49,934 bases of DNA from Bryobacterales bacterium. Lineage in GTDB: Bacteria; Acidobacteriota; Terriglobia; Bryobacterales; UBA6623. The notes under the pieces were generated by a model. That model was not told where the DNA came from, did not search any database, and saw only the letters and a program-made list of their open reading frames with translations. Shown here piece by piece: positions 24,936-32,984 of this stretch (the stretch's first letter is position 1; the number at the start of each line of letters is the position of its first letter). Made by a program: the position numbers and the translations under genes. The DNA lies in NCBI GenBank assembly GCA_022823865.1, contig JAJEHF010000194.1:1-49934 (forward strand), written 5' to 3'.

Positions 24936-25226
24936 ATGACGCAAGAAGCGAAGATCGTGTTCGGCTTGGAGGACATCTCCAAGATTCGCGTTGTGTGTCG
25001 CAAGTGCGGAGGGGAGGTGGCGATTCCGCTGAGAAAGAACGCGCTGAAGAGGGATTACGGGATCCCCGAGAGCCAGTGTCCCTACTGCGGCACGCCGTGG
25101 AGCGCGACTGGTCGGCTGGCCGAGTTCGGGCTTGTGTTCGACATACGCGCGCTTGCAAGCCGGAAGGAGGAGAGCAGCCCCTCGCCGGTCGAGCTTCGAT
25201 TCGAGATGGACGCGCCGCGGCCGTGA
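24936..25226 (+). CDS. Transposon-borne small zinc-ribbon protein
   Basis: The 96-residue protein has two CxxC knuckles, C21-x2-C24 (VCRKCGGEV) and C48-x2-C51 (QCPYCGTPW), 23 residues apart, so it very likely forms one zinc ribbon. The last 20 residues are charged. It lies between transposase and methyltransferase; its stop overlaps the methyltransferase start by 3 nt (GTGA). A role as DNA-binding or specificity accessory to the methyltransferase is inferred from position only. Confidence 0.8.
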   Translation: MTQEAKIVFGLEDISKIRVVCRKCGGEVAIPLRKNALKRDYGIPESQCPYCGTPWSATGRLAEFGLVFDIRALASRKEESSPSPVELRFEMDAPRP

Positions 25227-26650
25227 GCCCGAACGTCAAGAACCGCACCCTGTTCACCGGGGACAACCTCGACATCATGCGCGGGATCAACTCGGATTCC
25301 GTGGATCTGATCTACCTTGACCCGCCGTTTAACTCGAATCGCAACTACGAGGCCCCCATCGGATCGGAGGCGGCGGGAGCAGCCTTCAAGGACAGCTGGA
25401 CCCTCAGCGATGTTGACCTAGCTTGGCACGGCCTGATCGCGGAGAAGGAACCGGCGCTAGCCAGCATCATCGAGGCGGCAGGATTGGCGCATGGCAAGGG
25501 GATGCAGGCCTATCTGACGATGATGGCCGTGCGACTGCTGGAGCTGCGCCGCATCCTCAAGCCCGCGGGCTCGCTGTACCTCCACTGCGACACGACCGCC
25601 AACGCCTACCTGCGGATGCTGTGCGATGCCGTGTTCGGGATAGCGAATTTTCGCAGCGAGATTGCTTGGAAGCGGCACAACGCTCGATCGACAGAAAAGC
25701 GCTGGCCCCGTGTCCACGACACAATCCTTTTCGTGTCGAAGTCAGACCGATTTCGGTTCGCCCCGACGAAGGTCCCGGGCGATATCACGAAGATCCCGCA
25801 TACCCTGATCGCGGGTCCGGACGGACGGAAGTATCAGACCTATGAGCTGACCGGCCCCGGTACGACGGCGAGCGGTGAGAGCGGTCGCCCGTGGCGCGGG
25901 TACGACCCGACTGCGATGGGCCGGCACTGGGCAAACTCTCACGCCAGAATGGACGAGTGGGATCTCGCGGGCCTAATCCACTGGCCCAAGAAGAAGACGG
26001 GCTCACGAGGCGGATTTCCACGCCGTCGCGCCAGCGAGCCGTTTGCCCCGGAAGCGCGCAAGGTAACGGTCGGTGACGTGTGGACAGACATCGACAGGAT
26101 CAATCAGACCGCCAAAGAGCGGCTCGGCTACCCCACGCAGAAGCCGCTCGCGCTGCTGGAGCGCATCATCAAGGCGTCGTCAAACGAGGGTGACGTAGTG
26201 CTCGATCCGTTCTGCGGATGCGCAACCGCGCTGGTGGCCGCAGAGACGCTCAACCGCCAGTGGATCGGCATCGACCTGTCCAGCCTCGCGGTCAAGCTGG
26301 TCTTGTCGAGGCTCCAGAAGGCAGCCGACGAGGGAGCGCTGTTCGACGGCGGGCGGCTGCCGGAGATCCACCACCGCACGGACGTCCCGAAGCGCGCGGA
26401 CGTGGGCAAGCTGCCGCCCTATAAGACCCATCGGCACACGCTCTACGGCAAGCAGGAGGGGCATTGCGCCGGTTGCGGGCATCGCTTCCCGTTCCGCAAC
26501 CTGACCGTCGATCACATCGTGCCGAAGTCCAAGGGCGGCACCGACCACCTGGGCAACCTCCAGCTGCTGTGCGGGGCCTGCAACTCCATGAAGGGGACGA
26601 TTGACCAAGCCGCATTCGTCGCCAAGCTCAAAGCGCAAGGACTGCGCTAG
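25223..26650 (+). CDS. Beta-class DNA methyltransferase fused to a C-terminal HNH domain
   Basis: The 475-residue protein starts at GTG 25223, overlapping the previous stop; the frame is open further upstream but the protein-like sequence (VKNRTLFTGDNLDIMRG) begins here. Motif IV DPPF is at 33-36 and motif I DPFCGCATAL at 328-337, with LGYPTQKP just before. That order (catalytic before SAM site) defines the beta class, which makes N6-methyladenine or N4-methylcytosine. The region between (~150-310) is the target-recognition part. Residues ~413-460 form a zinc-bound HNH: C415/C418, D430-H431 (LTVDHIVPKSKGG), C450/C453 (LLCGACN). One chain may therefore methylate and nick or cut DNA, or the HNH may act as a DNA-binding finger. 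No separate restriction gene is present. Confidence 0.93.
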   Translation: MSPNVKNRTLFTGDNLDIMRGINSDSVDLIYLDPPFNSNRNYEAPIGSEAAGAAFKDSWTLSDVDLAWHGLIAEKEPALASIIEAAGLAHGKGMQAYLTMMAVRLLELRRILKPAGSLYLHCDTTANAYLRMLCDAVFGIANFRSEIAWKRHNARSTEKRWPRVHDTILFVSKSDRFRFAPTKVPGDITKIPHTLIAGPDGRKYQTYELTGPGTTASGESGRPWRGYDPTAMGRHWANSHARMDEWDLAGLIHWPKKKTGSRGGFPRRRASEPFAPEARKVTVGDVWTDIDRINQTAKERLGYPTQKPLALLERIIKASSNEGDVVLDPFCGCATALVAAETLNRQWIGIDLSSLAVKLVLSRLQKAADEGALFDGGRLPEIHHRTDVPKRADVGKLPPYKTHRHTLYGKQEGHCAGCGHRFPFRNLTVDHIVPKSKGGTDHLGNLQLLCGACNSMKGTIDQAAFVAKLKAQGLR

Positions 26651-26668
26651 ACTGACGGACCGATACCC

Positions 26669-26851
26669 ATGAAGCCGAAGCAACCGACCGGGACAGCGAG
26701 CCGCAGGGAGATCACCCTGCCGCCCAACGACTACCAGCCAAGCCGCGGGGAGCTGCGAGAGGAGTTCGACATGCCCGGAGCCAGCATGAAGCGAATCCGC
26801 GAGGCGTTCCTGCGACCGGTCGATGTGCGGCGGAAACCGCGCAAGAAGTGA
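26669..26851 (+). CDS. Transposon-borne small basic protein
   Basis: The 60-residue protein is Lys/Arg-rich at both ends (ends RRKPRKK) with an acidic middle (GELREEFDMPG). LPPNDYQPSRGELREEFD is protein-like and recalls short hypothetical proteins that accompany mobile elements. The ATG lies 18 nt after the methyltransferase stop, and the gene ends 6 nt before the right inverted repeat. Function unknown. Confidence 0.65.
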   Translation: MKPKQPTGTASRREITLPPNDYQPSRGELREEFDMPGASMKRIREAFLRPVDVRRKPRKK

Positions 26852-26857
26852 GTCGCC

Positions 26858-26903
26858 CGGCGGCTGCCGTCAAGGGCAAATGTGACTATTCGTTATAATC
26901 CCC
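26858..26903 (-). repeat. Right terminal inverted repeat (46 bp)
   Basis: Exact reverse complement of 23857-23902. Read outward it ends ATTCGTTATAATCCCC, bringing a perfect TATAAT (26894-26899) to within 31 nt of the ileS ATG. Unlike the left end it is not followed inward by a -10 box. Confidence 0.97.
26894..26899 (+). promoter_or_regulatory. Outward-facing TATAAT in the transposon end, upstream of ileS
   Basis: The hexamer is a perfect -10, oriented into ileS. No good -35 exists 16-18 nt upstream (the position reads CAAGGG), so any promoter would be weak or activator dependent. With initiation near 26906 the ileS leader would be ~24 nt. Confidence 0.35.
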
Positions 26904-26911
26904 AAAAAATA
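26904..26911. repeat. 8-bp target site duplication, right copy
   Basis: AAAAAATA abutting the right inverted repeat, identical to 23849-23856. Its last base is 18 nt before the ileS ATG. In the ancestral sequence this A-rich run continued as AATACTGC, which may have been part of the native ileS -10 region. Confidence 0.95.
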
Positions 26912-26929
26912 CTGCAGGCCCAAGCCACC

Positions 26930-29900
26930 ATGAGCAAGCCCCGATTCCAGCGCGCCAAGCCGATTGTCGATTTCGCTGCAAGTGAACGCGAGATCAGCAA
27001 GTTCTGGGACGAGCAGCAGATCTTCGACAAGAGCCTGCAGCTCCGCGAGGGTGCCGAGCGCTTCATTTTCAACGAGGGGCCACCGACTGCAAACGGGCTG
27101 CCCCATAACGGCCACGTGCTCACGCGCGTGTTCAAGGACGTGTTCCTGCGCTACAGGACCATGGCGGGCCGCTACGTTCCGCGCAAGGCGGGATGGGACA
27201 CGCACGGGCTACCGGTAGAGGTAGAAGTCGAAAAGGAACTCGGCATCCACGGCAAGGAGGCTATCGAGGACTACGGCGTAGAGGGCTTCATCCGCAAGTG
27301 CATGGACTCGGTGTTCCGGTACACCGAAGAGTGGGAGAAGATGACCCGCCGGGTGGGCTTCTGGGTTGACCTCTCCGACGCCTACGTGACATACCACAAG
27401 TCCTATGTCGAGAGCGTATGGTGGGCCCTTAGCCGGCTCTATCAACAGGGACTGCTCTACCGCGGCCACAAGATCGTCTGGTGGTGGCCCCAAGGCGGGA
27501 CGGCGCTGTCCGCCGGCGAGGTAGGCCTCGGGTACAAGGCGGTGGAGGATCCGTCCGTGTACGTGGCGCTTCCGCTCGCGGACGATCCTTCCACATCGCT
27601 GCTGGTCTGGACGACCACGCCGTGGACACTGCCGGCCAACCAGTACGTCGCGGTCCGGCCCGACTACGACTACGTGAAAGTGCGGGCGGGCGACAGGGCG
27701 CTGATCCTGGCAGCAGCTCTGCGCGAGACTCTGGAGCAAAAGCTGGGCCACTCGCTGCCGGTCGAGGAATCGCTGAGTGGCGAGGCTCTGCTGGGCCTGC
27801 GCTACCACCCGCCATTCGAACATTTCAAGCAGGCTTACTGGGACAAGGACGGCGCACTGAGCGGCGGAGGACAGGAAGCCTACATGTGGAAGGTGCTCTC
27901 GGGCGACTTCGTCACGCTCGACAGCGGCACCGGCCTCGTCCACCAAGCGCCCGCATTCGGCGAGGTGGACTACGAGGTGCACAAGGAGACCGCCAATCGC
28001 TATTTGGATCCGTCTAAGGTTCCCCTGCTTTGTCCGGTCCGGCCCGACGGCACATTTGATGACGACGTCACGGAAGTTGCGGGCCAGTGGGTGAAGCAGG
28101 CCGACCGAACGCTGATCCGGATGCTCCGGGACAGCGGCCATCTCGTCCACCGCGAGAACTACCGCCACGACTATCCGTTCTGTTGGCGCGCAGACGAGGA
28201 TCCCTTGATTCAGTACGCGCGCCCGGCATGGTTCGTCAAGACCACTGCCCGCAACAGGCAGGTCTTGGCAAACAACGACAAGATCAACTGGCTCCCCGAG
28301 CACATCGGGACCGGCCGGTTCGGAGACTTTCTGCGCAACAACGTCGACTGGGCGTTGTCACGAGAGCGCTACTGGGGGACCCCCCTCAACGTCTGGATCA
28401 ACGATGTCACCGGCGCGATGGCAGTTCCCGCGTCTTCCGCCGAGATCCTCGCCAAGAGCCCAGCGGCCTTCGACCACTTTCACCGCGCCAAGGCCGCCGA
28501 TCCGTCGTTGTCCGACCATCTGATGGTTCACAAGCCTTGGATCGACGAAGTCACCTGGAGCGAGCCCGGAGAGGACGGGGTCTACCGGCGCGTGCCGGAA
28601 GTCATTGACTGCTGGTTCGATTCCGGGTGCATGCCCTTCGCGCAGTTCGGCTATCCGCACGAGGGGCGGCGGGAATTCGAGTCGCGCTTCCCCGCGGACT
28701 ACATCACTGAGGCCATCGACCAGACGCGCGGCTGGTTCTACTCGCAATTGATGGTATCCACGCTGGTCTTCGACGAGCAGTGCAGCAAAGATCTGGGCAT
28801 AGAGCCGGCGGCTTACCCGCATCCGTTCCGCAATTGCATCGTGCTTGGCCACGTGGCCGACGCCACTGGCAAGAAGGAGTCCAAGTCCTTGGGCAACTAC
28901 ACGCCCCCGGAAGTGATCTTCGACGGAGTGGCCCAAGACTTCGCGGTGATGTCCGCATCGGATGTCCCGAAGCAGCCAGCGGATGGGGAAGTCCTAATCT
29001 CGAGGCAGGATCTCGATGCACTTGATCTGAAGGCGGGTGACAAGGTCACGCTGGCGGCGTGCGACTCCGACACGAAGCGCACACATGTGAAAGTGCAACC
29101 CGCAAAGTTCGTGCCGCGACGGTCTCTGCTGCTGTCGGCCCGCGACTTGGAGTCCATCGGCGCGAGGGTCGCCCGGGATGGCAAGGTCGCGCCGAATGAT
29201 GTTCCGCGCCTGCCCGCAAGCGAGCGCGTGACGCTGACAGCGCCCACGCCCGCGCCCGGCGCGGATGCGTTCCGCTGGTTCTTCTTGGCCGGCAACCCGC
29301 CATGGTCGCCGACGCGCCACTCGCTGGCGAACGTTCGCATGATCCAGAAGGAGTTTCCGCTCAAGCTCAGGAACGTTTACTCCTTCTTCACCATCTACGC
29401 CGAGATCGACGGCTTCGATCCCAGAACAATGCCGGGCCGCCCAGCCGCGGAACGAGCCCTGCTGGACCGCTGGATCCTGTCCGAGCTCGACATCTTGGCG
29501 GGCCGGGTGCGGGAGAACATGGATGCCTTCCTCGCGTACGAAGCCGCAGCGGAACTCGGCAAGTTCGTCGACGCGCTCTCCAACTGGTACGTGCGCCGCA
29601 GCCGCCAGCGTTTCTGGAAGGGCGAGTTCGACGCTGACAAGTCGGATGCGTACGCGACGCTCTATGAGTGCTTGGTGAGCGTAGCCAAGCTCAGCGCCGC
29701 CTTCACGCCGTTCATGGCGGAAGAGATCTACCAAAACATCGTGCGAGGAGCGGGCGTGGCAGGACGGGAGAGCGTACACCTGTGCGACCTGCCCGTCAGT
29801 TTGGGTCGCGTCGATCAGAGCCTCTCCGAAGAAATGGCCGCGGTGCGCGGGATCGTCTCGCTGGGCCTGAGGGTGCGGACGGACCACCAGCTGAAGGTGC

Positions 29901-30571
29901 GACAGCCGCTGCGCAGGGCGGAGGTCGTGATCGCCGATCCGGACCTGCGCGAGCGCGTCAAGCCGTACTCCGCCTTGGTGGAGGACGAGCTGAACGTCCA
30001 CGAGGCTGCCTTTGTGGACGGCGGCCAGGCCCATGTCAGATACGTGGTCAAGCCAAACTTTCGGCGGCTCGGCCCGAGGCTGGGACCGAAGATGAAGCAG
30101 GCCAAGCGGATCTTCGAGGAGCTTGACGCTGCCAGGCTCCGGGCGAGCCTGCTTGCCAACGGGAAAACCAGCATCGACTTTGATGGCGAGGATCTAGTCC
30201 TTGACAGCGAGGATGTCCAAGTGAGTGTCGAGGCTGAGGAGAGCTTCGCGGCTGCGGGTGACTCGACGATGGTTGCGGTGCTGAGCACCGAACTCGACGA
30301 AGAGCTGCTCGACGAGGGATTCTATCGCGAGCTCCTGCACCGCGTGCAGAATCTGCGCAAGACCGCGGACATCGAGTACACGCGGCGCATCGGACTCTTC
30401 GTAGAGGGAGCGGACCGGACGGCCCGGATCGTGGCGCAAAACCGGGAGCACCTGATGGCCGAGACTCTTTGCACGAAGCTGGCCGAATCGCCTATCAGCG
30501 AGGCGGACGCCATCAGGGAAGCCTTTCAAATCGATGGCGAGCAGATCCGATTGGAGATGCTGCCGCTGTGA
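26930..30571 (+). CDS. ileS: Isoleucyl-tRNA synthetase with a ~105-residue insert after the KMSKS-like loop
   Basis: The 1213-residue class I enzyme charges tRNA-Ile. The ATG at 26930 gives MSKPRFQRAKPIVDF, a normal start; an upstream in-frame GTG lies in the transposon repeat and is rejected. HNGH at 59-62 is the HIGH motif, the editing domain spans ~190-400 (WTTTPWTLPANQYVAV), the KMSKS loop is KESKS at 649-653, and an anticodon-binding domain follows (RNVYSFFTIYAEIDGF onward). Residues ~670-776, where other IleRS run straight into YGADALRW, hold an extra segment (VLISRQDLDALDLKAGDKVTL...) before GADAFRWFF at 777. No ribosome-binding site is evident. The transposon 18 bp upstream separates it from earlier sequence. 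Confidence 0.96.
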   Translation: MSKPRFQRAKPIVDFAASEREISKFWDEQQIFDKSLQLREGAERFIFNEGPPTANGLPHNGHVLTRVFKDVFLRYRTMAGRYVPRKAGWDTHGLPVEVEVEKELGIHGKEAIEDYGVEGFIRKCMDSVFRYTEEWEKMTRRVGFWVDLSDAYVTYHKSYVESVWWALSRLYQQGLLYRGHKIVWWWPQGGTALSAGEVGLGYKAVEDPSVYVALPLADDPSTSLLVWTTTPWTLPANQYVAVRPDYDYVKVRAGDRALILAAALRETLEQKLGHSLPVEESLSGEALLGLRYHPPFEHFKQAYWDKDGALSGGGQEAYMWKVLSGDFVTLDSGTGLVHQAPAFGEVDYEVHKETANRYLDPSKVPLLCPVRPDGTFDDDVTEVAGQWVKQADRTLIRMLRDSGHLVHRENYRHDYPFCWRADEDPLIQYARPAWFVKTTARNRQVLANNDKINWLPEHIGTGRFGDFLRNNVDWALSRERYWGTPLNVWINDVTGAMAVPASSAEILAKSPAAFDHFHRAKAADPSLSDHLMVHKPWIDEVTWSEPGEDGVYRRVPEVIDCWFDSGCMPFAQFGYPHEGRREFESRFPADYITEAIDQTRGWFYSQLMVSTLVFDEQCSKDLGIEPAAYPHPFRNCIVLGHVADATGKKESKSLGNYTPPEVIFDGVAQDFAVMSASDVPKQPADGEVLISRQDLDALDLKAGDKVTLAACDSDTKRTHVKVQPAKFVPRRSLLLSARDLESIGARVARDGKVAPNDVPRLPASERVTLTAPTPAPGADAFRWFFLAGNPPWSPTRHSLANVRMIQKEFPLKLRNVYSFFTIYAEIDGFDPRTMPGRPAAERALLDRWILSELDILAGRVRENMDAFLAYEAAAELGKFVDALSNWYVRRSRQRFWKGEFDADKSDAYATLYECLVSVAKLSAAFTPFMAEEIYQNIVRGAGVAGRESVHLCDLPVSLGRVDQSLSEEMAAVRGIVSLGLRVRTDHQLKVRQPLRRAEVVIADPDLRERVKPYSALVEDELNVHEAAFVDGGQAHVRYVVKPNFRRLGPRLGPKMKQAKRIFEELDAARLRASLLANGKTSIDFDGEDLVLDSEDVQVSVEAEESFAAAGDSTMVAVLSTELDEELLDEGFYRELLHRVQNLRKTADIEYTRRIGLFVEGADRTARIVAQNREHLMAETLCTKLAESPISEADAIREAFQIDGEQIRLEMLPL

Positions 30572-30607
30572 TGGCGCGTGCGGGAATCCAAGCAGGCATG
30601 GTGAAGC

Positions 30608-31678
30608 GTGGAAGCACCGGCGCATACACACCTAGTCGGGCAGGACCTTGACGAGCTCAGCGATCTGATTCGATCGCTCGGCGAAGCCCCATACCGGGCC
30701 CGTCAGATCTACCAAGGCCTGTACCGGGATCAAGTCGGAACCGCTTCTGCGATTTCGACGCTGCCGTTGAGCTTGCGGGAGGCCTTGGAGCGGGATCACG
30801 GCAGCGGACAGCCCGCCGTCCATTCCCGCTTTATGTCGACCGACGGCACCGTGCGTTACCTTCTCCGCCTGGCGGACGAACGCACCGTCGAAGCGGTCTT
30901 CATTCCCGAAGCCGACCGCGACACGCTCTGCATTTCCAGCCAGGTCGGCTGCGCGGTGGACTGCAAGTTCTGCCTCACGGCACTGATGGGACTGGAGCGC
31001 AACCTAACCGCGGGGGAGATCGTCGGGCAGGTACTGGCAATATCGATGGACCAAGGGCTCGACGCTCGGAAACGGCCGATCAACATCGTGATGATGGGCA
31101 TGGGCGAGCCGCTGCTCAACCTCGGCTCGGTGATGAAGGCCACACGCCTGCTGGCGGATCCCGATGGCGTGGGCATTCCGCAGCGCAGGATCACGGTCTC
31201 GACCGCAGGCATCGTGCCCAAGATCGCGGAGTTCGGAAGCCACCCGGTGCGGGGCAAGCTCGCGATCTCATTGAACGCTTCCAATCAGCAGCAGCGCACG
31301 GAGATCATGCCGGTGACGGCCAAGTACCGATTGGAGGATCTGCTGCAGGCCTGCCACGAATACCCGCTGAGGCCGTGGGAGAAGCTCACTTTCGAGTACG
31401 TACTGTTGCGGGATGTCAACGATTCGGACGACGATGCGCGGCGCGTGCTGAGTTTGGTGGCGGGACTGAAGTGCTCGGTCAACCTGATCGCACTCAATCC
31501 CGGCGAGGGCATCCCCTACGAGACTCCCGAGGATCGGCGCGTCCGGGCCTTTCGGGCGATCTTGCACCCGCGTGTTCCCTGCTTTGTGCGCAGACCGCGA
31601 GGACGCGACATCTTCGCCGCTTGCGGTCAGCTGCGCCGGACCAGCGAAGCGGCACCGGACCAGACCTCACCAGCGTAG
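30608..31678 (+). CDS. rlmN: 23S rRNA / tRNA adenine-C2 methyltransferase (radical SAM)
   Basis: The 356-residue enzyme methylates C2 of A2503 in 23S rRNA and A37 of some tRNAs. The radical SAM cluster is C115-AVD-C119-KF-C122; the family signatures [25 protein letters not shown] and [11 protein letters not shown] are present, and the methyl-carrying Cys is C339 in FAACGQL. The start is GTG 30608; an overlapping short frame from 30469 is a shadow. It lies 36 nt after ileS and is probably co-transcribed. Length is normal (~350-380). Confidence 0.95.
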   Translation: MEAPAHTHLVGQDLDELSDLIRSLGEAPYRARQIYQGLYRDQVGTASAISTLPLSLREALERDHGSGQPAVHSRFMSTDGTVRYLLRLADERTVEAVFIPEADRDTLCISSQVGCAVDCKFCLTALMGLERNLTAGEIVGQVLAISMDQGLDARKRPINIVMMGMGEPLLNLGSVMKATRLLADPDGVGIPQRRITVSTAGIVPKIAEFGSHPVRGKLAISLNASNQQQRTEIMPVTAKYRLEDLLQACHEYPLRPWEKLTFEYVLLRDVNDSDDDARRVLSLVAGLKCSVNLIALNPGEGIPYETPEDRRVRAFRAILHPRVPCFVRRPRGRDIFAACGQLRRTSEAAPDQTSPA

Positions 31679-31775
31679 GCAGTGCCGCAGTGGGTGGCTC
31701 GCCAGTGTTATGGCGCACCGAGCGAGGCCTGCACGCTAGCGGACCCCGCATGCATCCGCGTCCAGGGCGCGCTCG

Positions 31776-31781
31776 TATAAT
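31776..31781 (+). promoter_or_regulatory. -10 box giving a leaderless mRNA for the MetE-like gene
   Basis: Perfect TATAAT whose last base is 6 nt before the ATG at 31788, so initiation at +1 would coincide with the start codon. There is no Shine-Dalgarno sequence in the interval, consistent with leaderless translation. Confidence 0.5.
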
Positions 31782-31787
31782 CGCGAT

Positions 31788-32786
31788 ATGGCAATTCAGA
31801 CTACCGTCGTGGGCAGCTACCCGATCCCGCTATGGCTGTACGGCGACAGCTCGAAGGGCACGCTGCGCGACGCGGTGTCGGTAGTCCTGCACACGCAAGA
31901 GCGCATCGGCATCGACGTGGTGGCCGATGGCGAATTGAACCGTTTCGATCCCTCGCATCCCGAAACGAACGGGATGATCGACTACTTCGTAAGCCAATTC
32001 TCTGGCGTTCGCACAGAGTACTCGATCAGCGATCTGGATCTGTTCCAGGCTGAGGTCGGCATGGCCTTTAGGACGGCCCCTGCGGGGGTCGTCACCGAGC
32101 AGATCGGAGAAGGGACCCTCAACCTGCCAGCTGACTATGAGTTCGTGCGGGATCTTGCGACCAAGCCGTTGAAGTTCACCTGCACGGGGCCGCACATGCT
32201 CACCAAGACGCTGACCGATCGCCACTACGGAAGCCGCGAGGAACTCTGCATGGCGGTCGCCGGCGTCCTGCGCTCGCAGCTGGAGCGAATTCCGGCGGAG
32301 GTCATCCAACTCGACGAGGCGAACATCACCGGCCACCCGGAAGAGTCGGAATGGGCTGCTGCGGCCCTCAATCATGTGCTCGACGGAGTCAGCGAGCGAA
32401 AGGGAGTGCATCTGTGCTTCGGCAACTACGGCGGGCAGCAGATCCAAACCGGGATTTGGAATGACTTGCTGCCCTACCTCAACGCCCTGCGCTGTGACTT
32501 CTTCCTTCTCGAATTCGCTAGGCGAGGGTACGAAGAACTCCACGTTCTCAAGGACCTCAAACCGTCAGCCGGGCTCGGGCTCAGCGTCATCGATATCAAG
32601 GACAACGAGGTCGAGACCCCGGATCTGATCGCGTCGCGCATCGAACAGGCCTCTGAGATTCTGGGCGAGGAACGTATCCATTTCATCAATCCCGACTGCG
32701 GGCTCTGGATGCTCTCCCGCAGCGTGGCCGATCGCAAGATGCAGGCTCTGGTGGCCGGTCGGGACTTGTATCAGGGCTCGTGCTGA
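31788..32786 (+). CDS. MetE-like cobalamin-independent methionine synthase family protein (C-terminal domain only)
   Basis: The 332-residue protein corresponds to the catalytic (alpha/beta)8 domain of MetE without the N-terminal half. TTVVGSYPIP at 5-14 and FTCTGPHML near 124-132 are family signatures. The zinc ligands are visible as H208-L-C210 (HLCFGNYGG) and C304 (NPDCGLW), with E-rich IQLDEANI between. Short archaeal-type MetE homologues use methyl donors other than methyltetrahydrofolate, often a corrinoid protein, so this may be a core methionine synthase or a methylthiol transferase. It stands alone between rlmN and the Fic gene. Confidence 0.85.
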   Translation: MAIQTTVVGSYPIPLWLYGDSSKGTLRDAVSVVLHTQERIGIDVVADGELNRFDPSHPETNGMIDYFVSQFSGVRTEYSISDLDLFQAEVGMAFRTAPAGVVTEQIGEGTLNLPADYEFVRDLATKPLKFTCTGPHMLTKTLTDRHYGSREELCMAVAGVLRSQLERIPAEVIQLDEANITGHPEESEWAAAALNHVLDGVSERKGVHLCFGNYGGQQIQTGIWNDLLPYLNALRCDFFLLEFARRGYEELHVLKDLKPSAGLGLSVIDIKDNEVETPDLIASRIEQASEILGEERIHFINPDCGLWMLSRSVADRKMQALVAGRDLYQGSC

Positions 32787-32837
32787 GCGCAGTTGAACGA
32801 TCGCTGCTTGGACATCCCTAACGAGGTACTCCTCGCT

Positions 32838-32976
32838 GACATGTCAAGACCGCTAATACGTCAGGCTTGTCGTAGAAAGAAATCCGCAGAATCTTGACAG
32901 GTCGCTGCTGACGTGTCAAGGCAGTTGACACGTCAGGCCCACAATGGAAAGAGATCGCCAAGACCTTGACACGTTG
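32838..32976. promoter_or_regulatory. Operator array of TGACRYGTCA-type palindromes ahead of the Fic gene
   Basis: In the 198-nt gap there are six related sites: TGACATGTCA (32838-32847, perfect palindrome), TACGTCA (32858-32864, half site), TTGACAGGTC (32895-32904), TGACGTGTCAA (32910-32920), its exact inverted copy TTGACACGTCA (32926-32936) after a 5-nt spacer, and TTGACACGTT (32967-32976) ending 8 nt before the start codon. Such density points to cooperative binding, most likely by the winged-helix tail of the Fic protein itself. Confidence 0.7.
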
Positions 32977-32984
32977 GAGACGAT

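Larger units (their letters stand above)
23857..26903 (+). mobile_element. IS1595-family transposon carrying a methyltransferase-HNH passenger module
   Basis: A complete 3047-bp element bounded by perfect 46-bp inverted repeats and an 8-bp AAAAAATA target duplication. It encodes, in order on one strand, an ISXO2-like DDE transposase, a 96-aa zinc-ribbon protein, a DNA methyltransferase with C-terminal HNH domain, and a 60-aa basic protein. Gene spacing (17 nt, a 4-nt overlap, 18 nt) indicates one operon driven by a promoter at the left end. Perfect repeats, intact genes and an unmutated duplication point to recent insertion. IS1595 is known as a family in which some members carry passenger genes. 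The element lies between the propeller gene and ileS. Confidence 0.96.

Noticed and set aside
26882..26929. In-frame GTG start for ileS within the transposon repeat, adding 16 residues.
   Set aside because: The extra residues derive from the mobile element; MSKPRFQRAK at 26930 is the normal IleRS N-terminus. Translation from the element cannot be fully excluded but is not needed.
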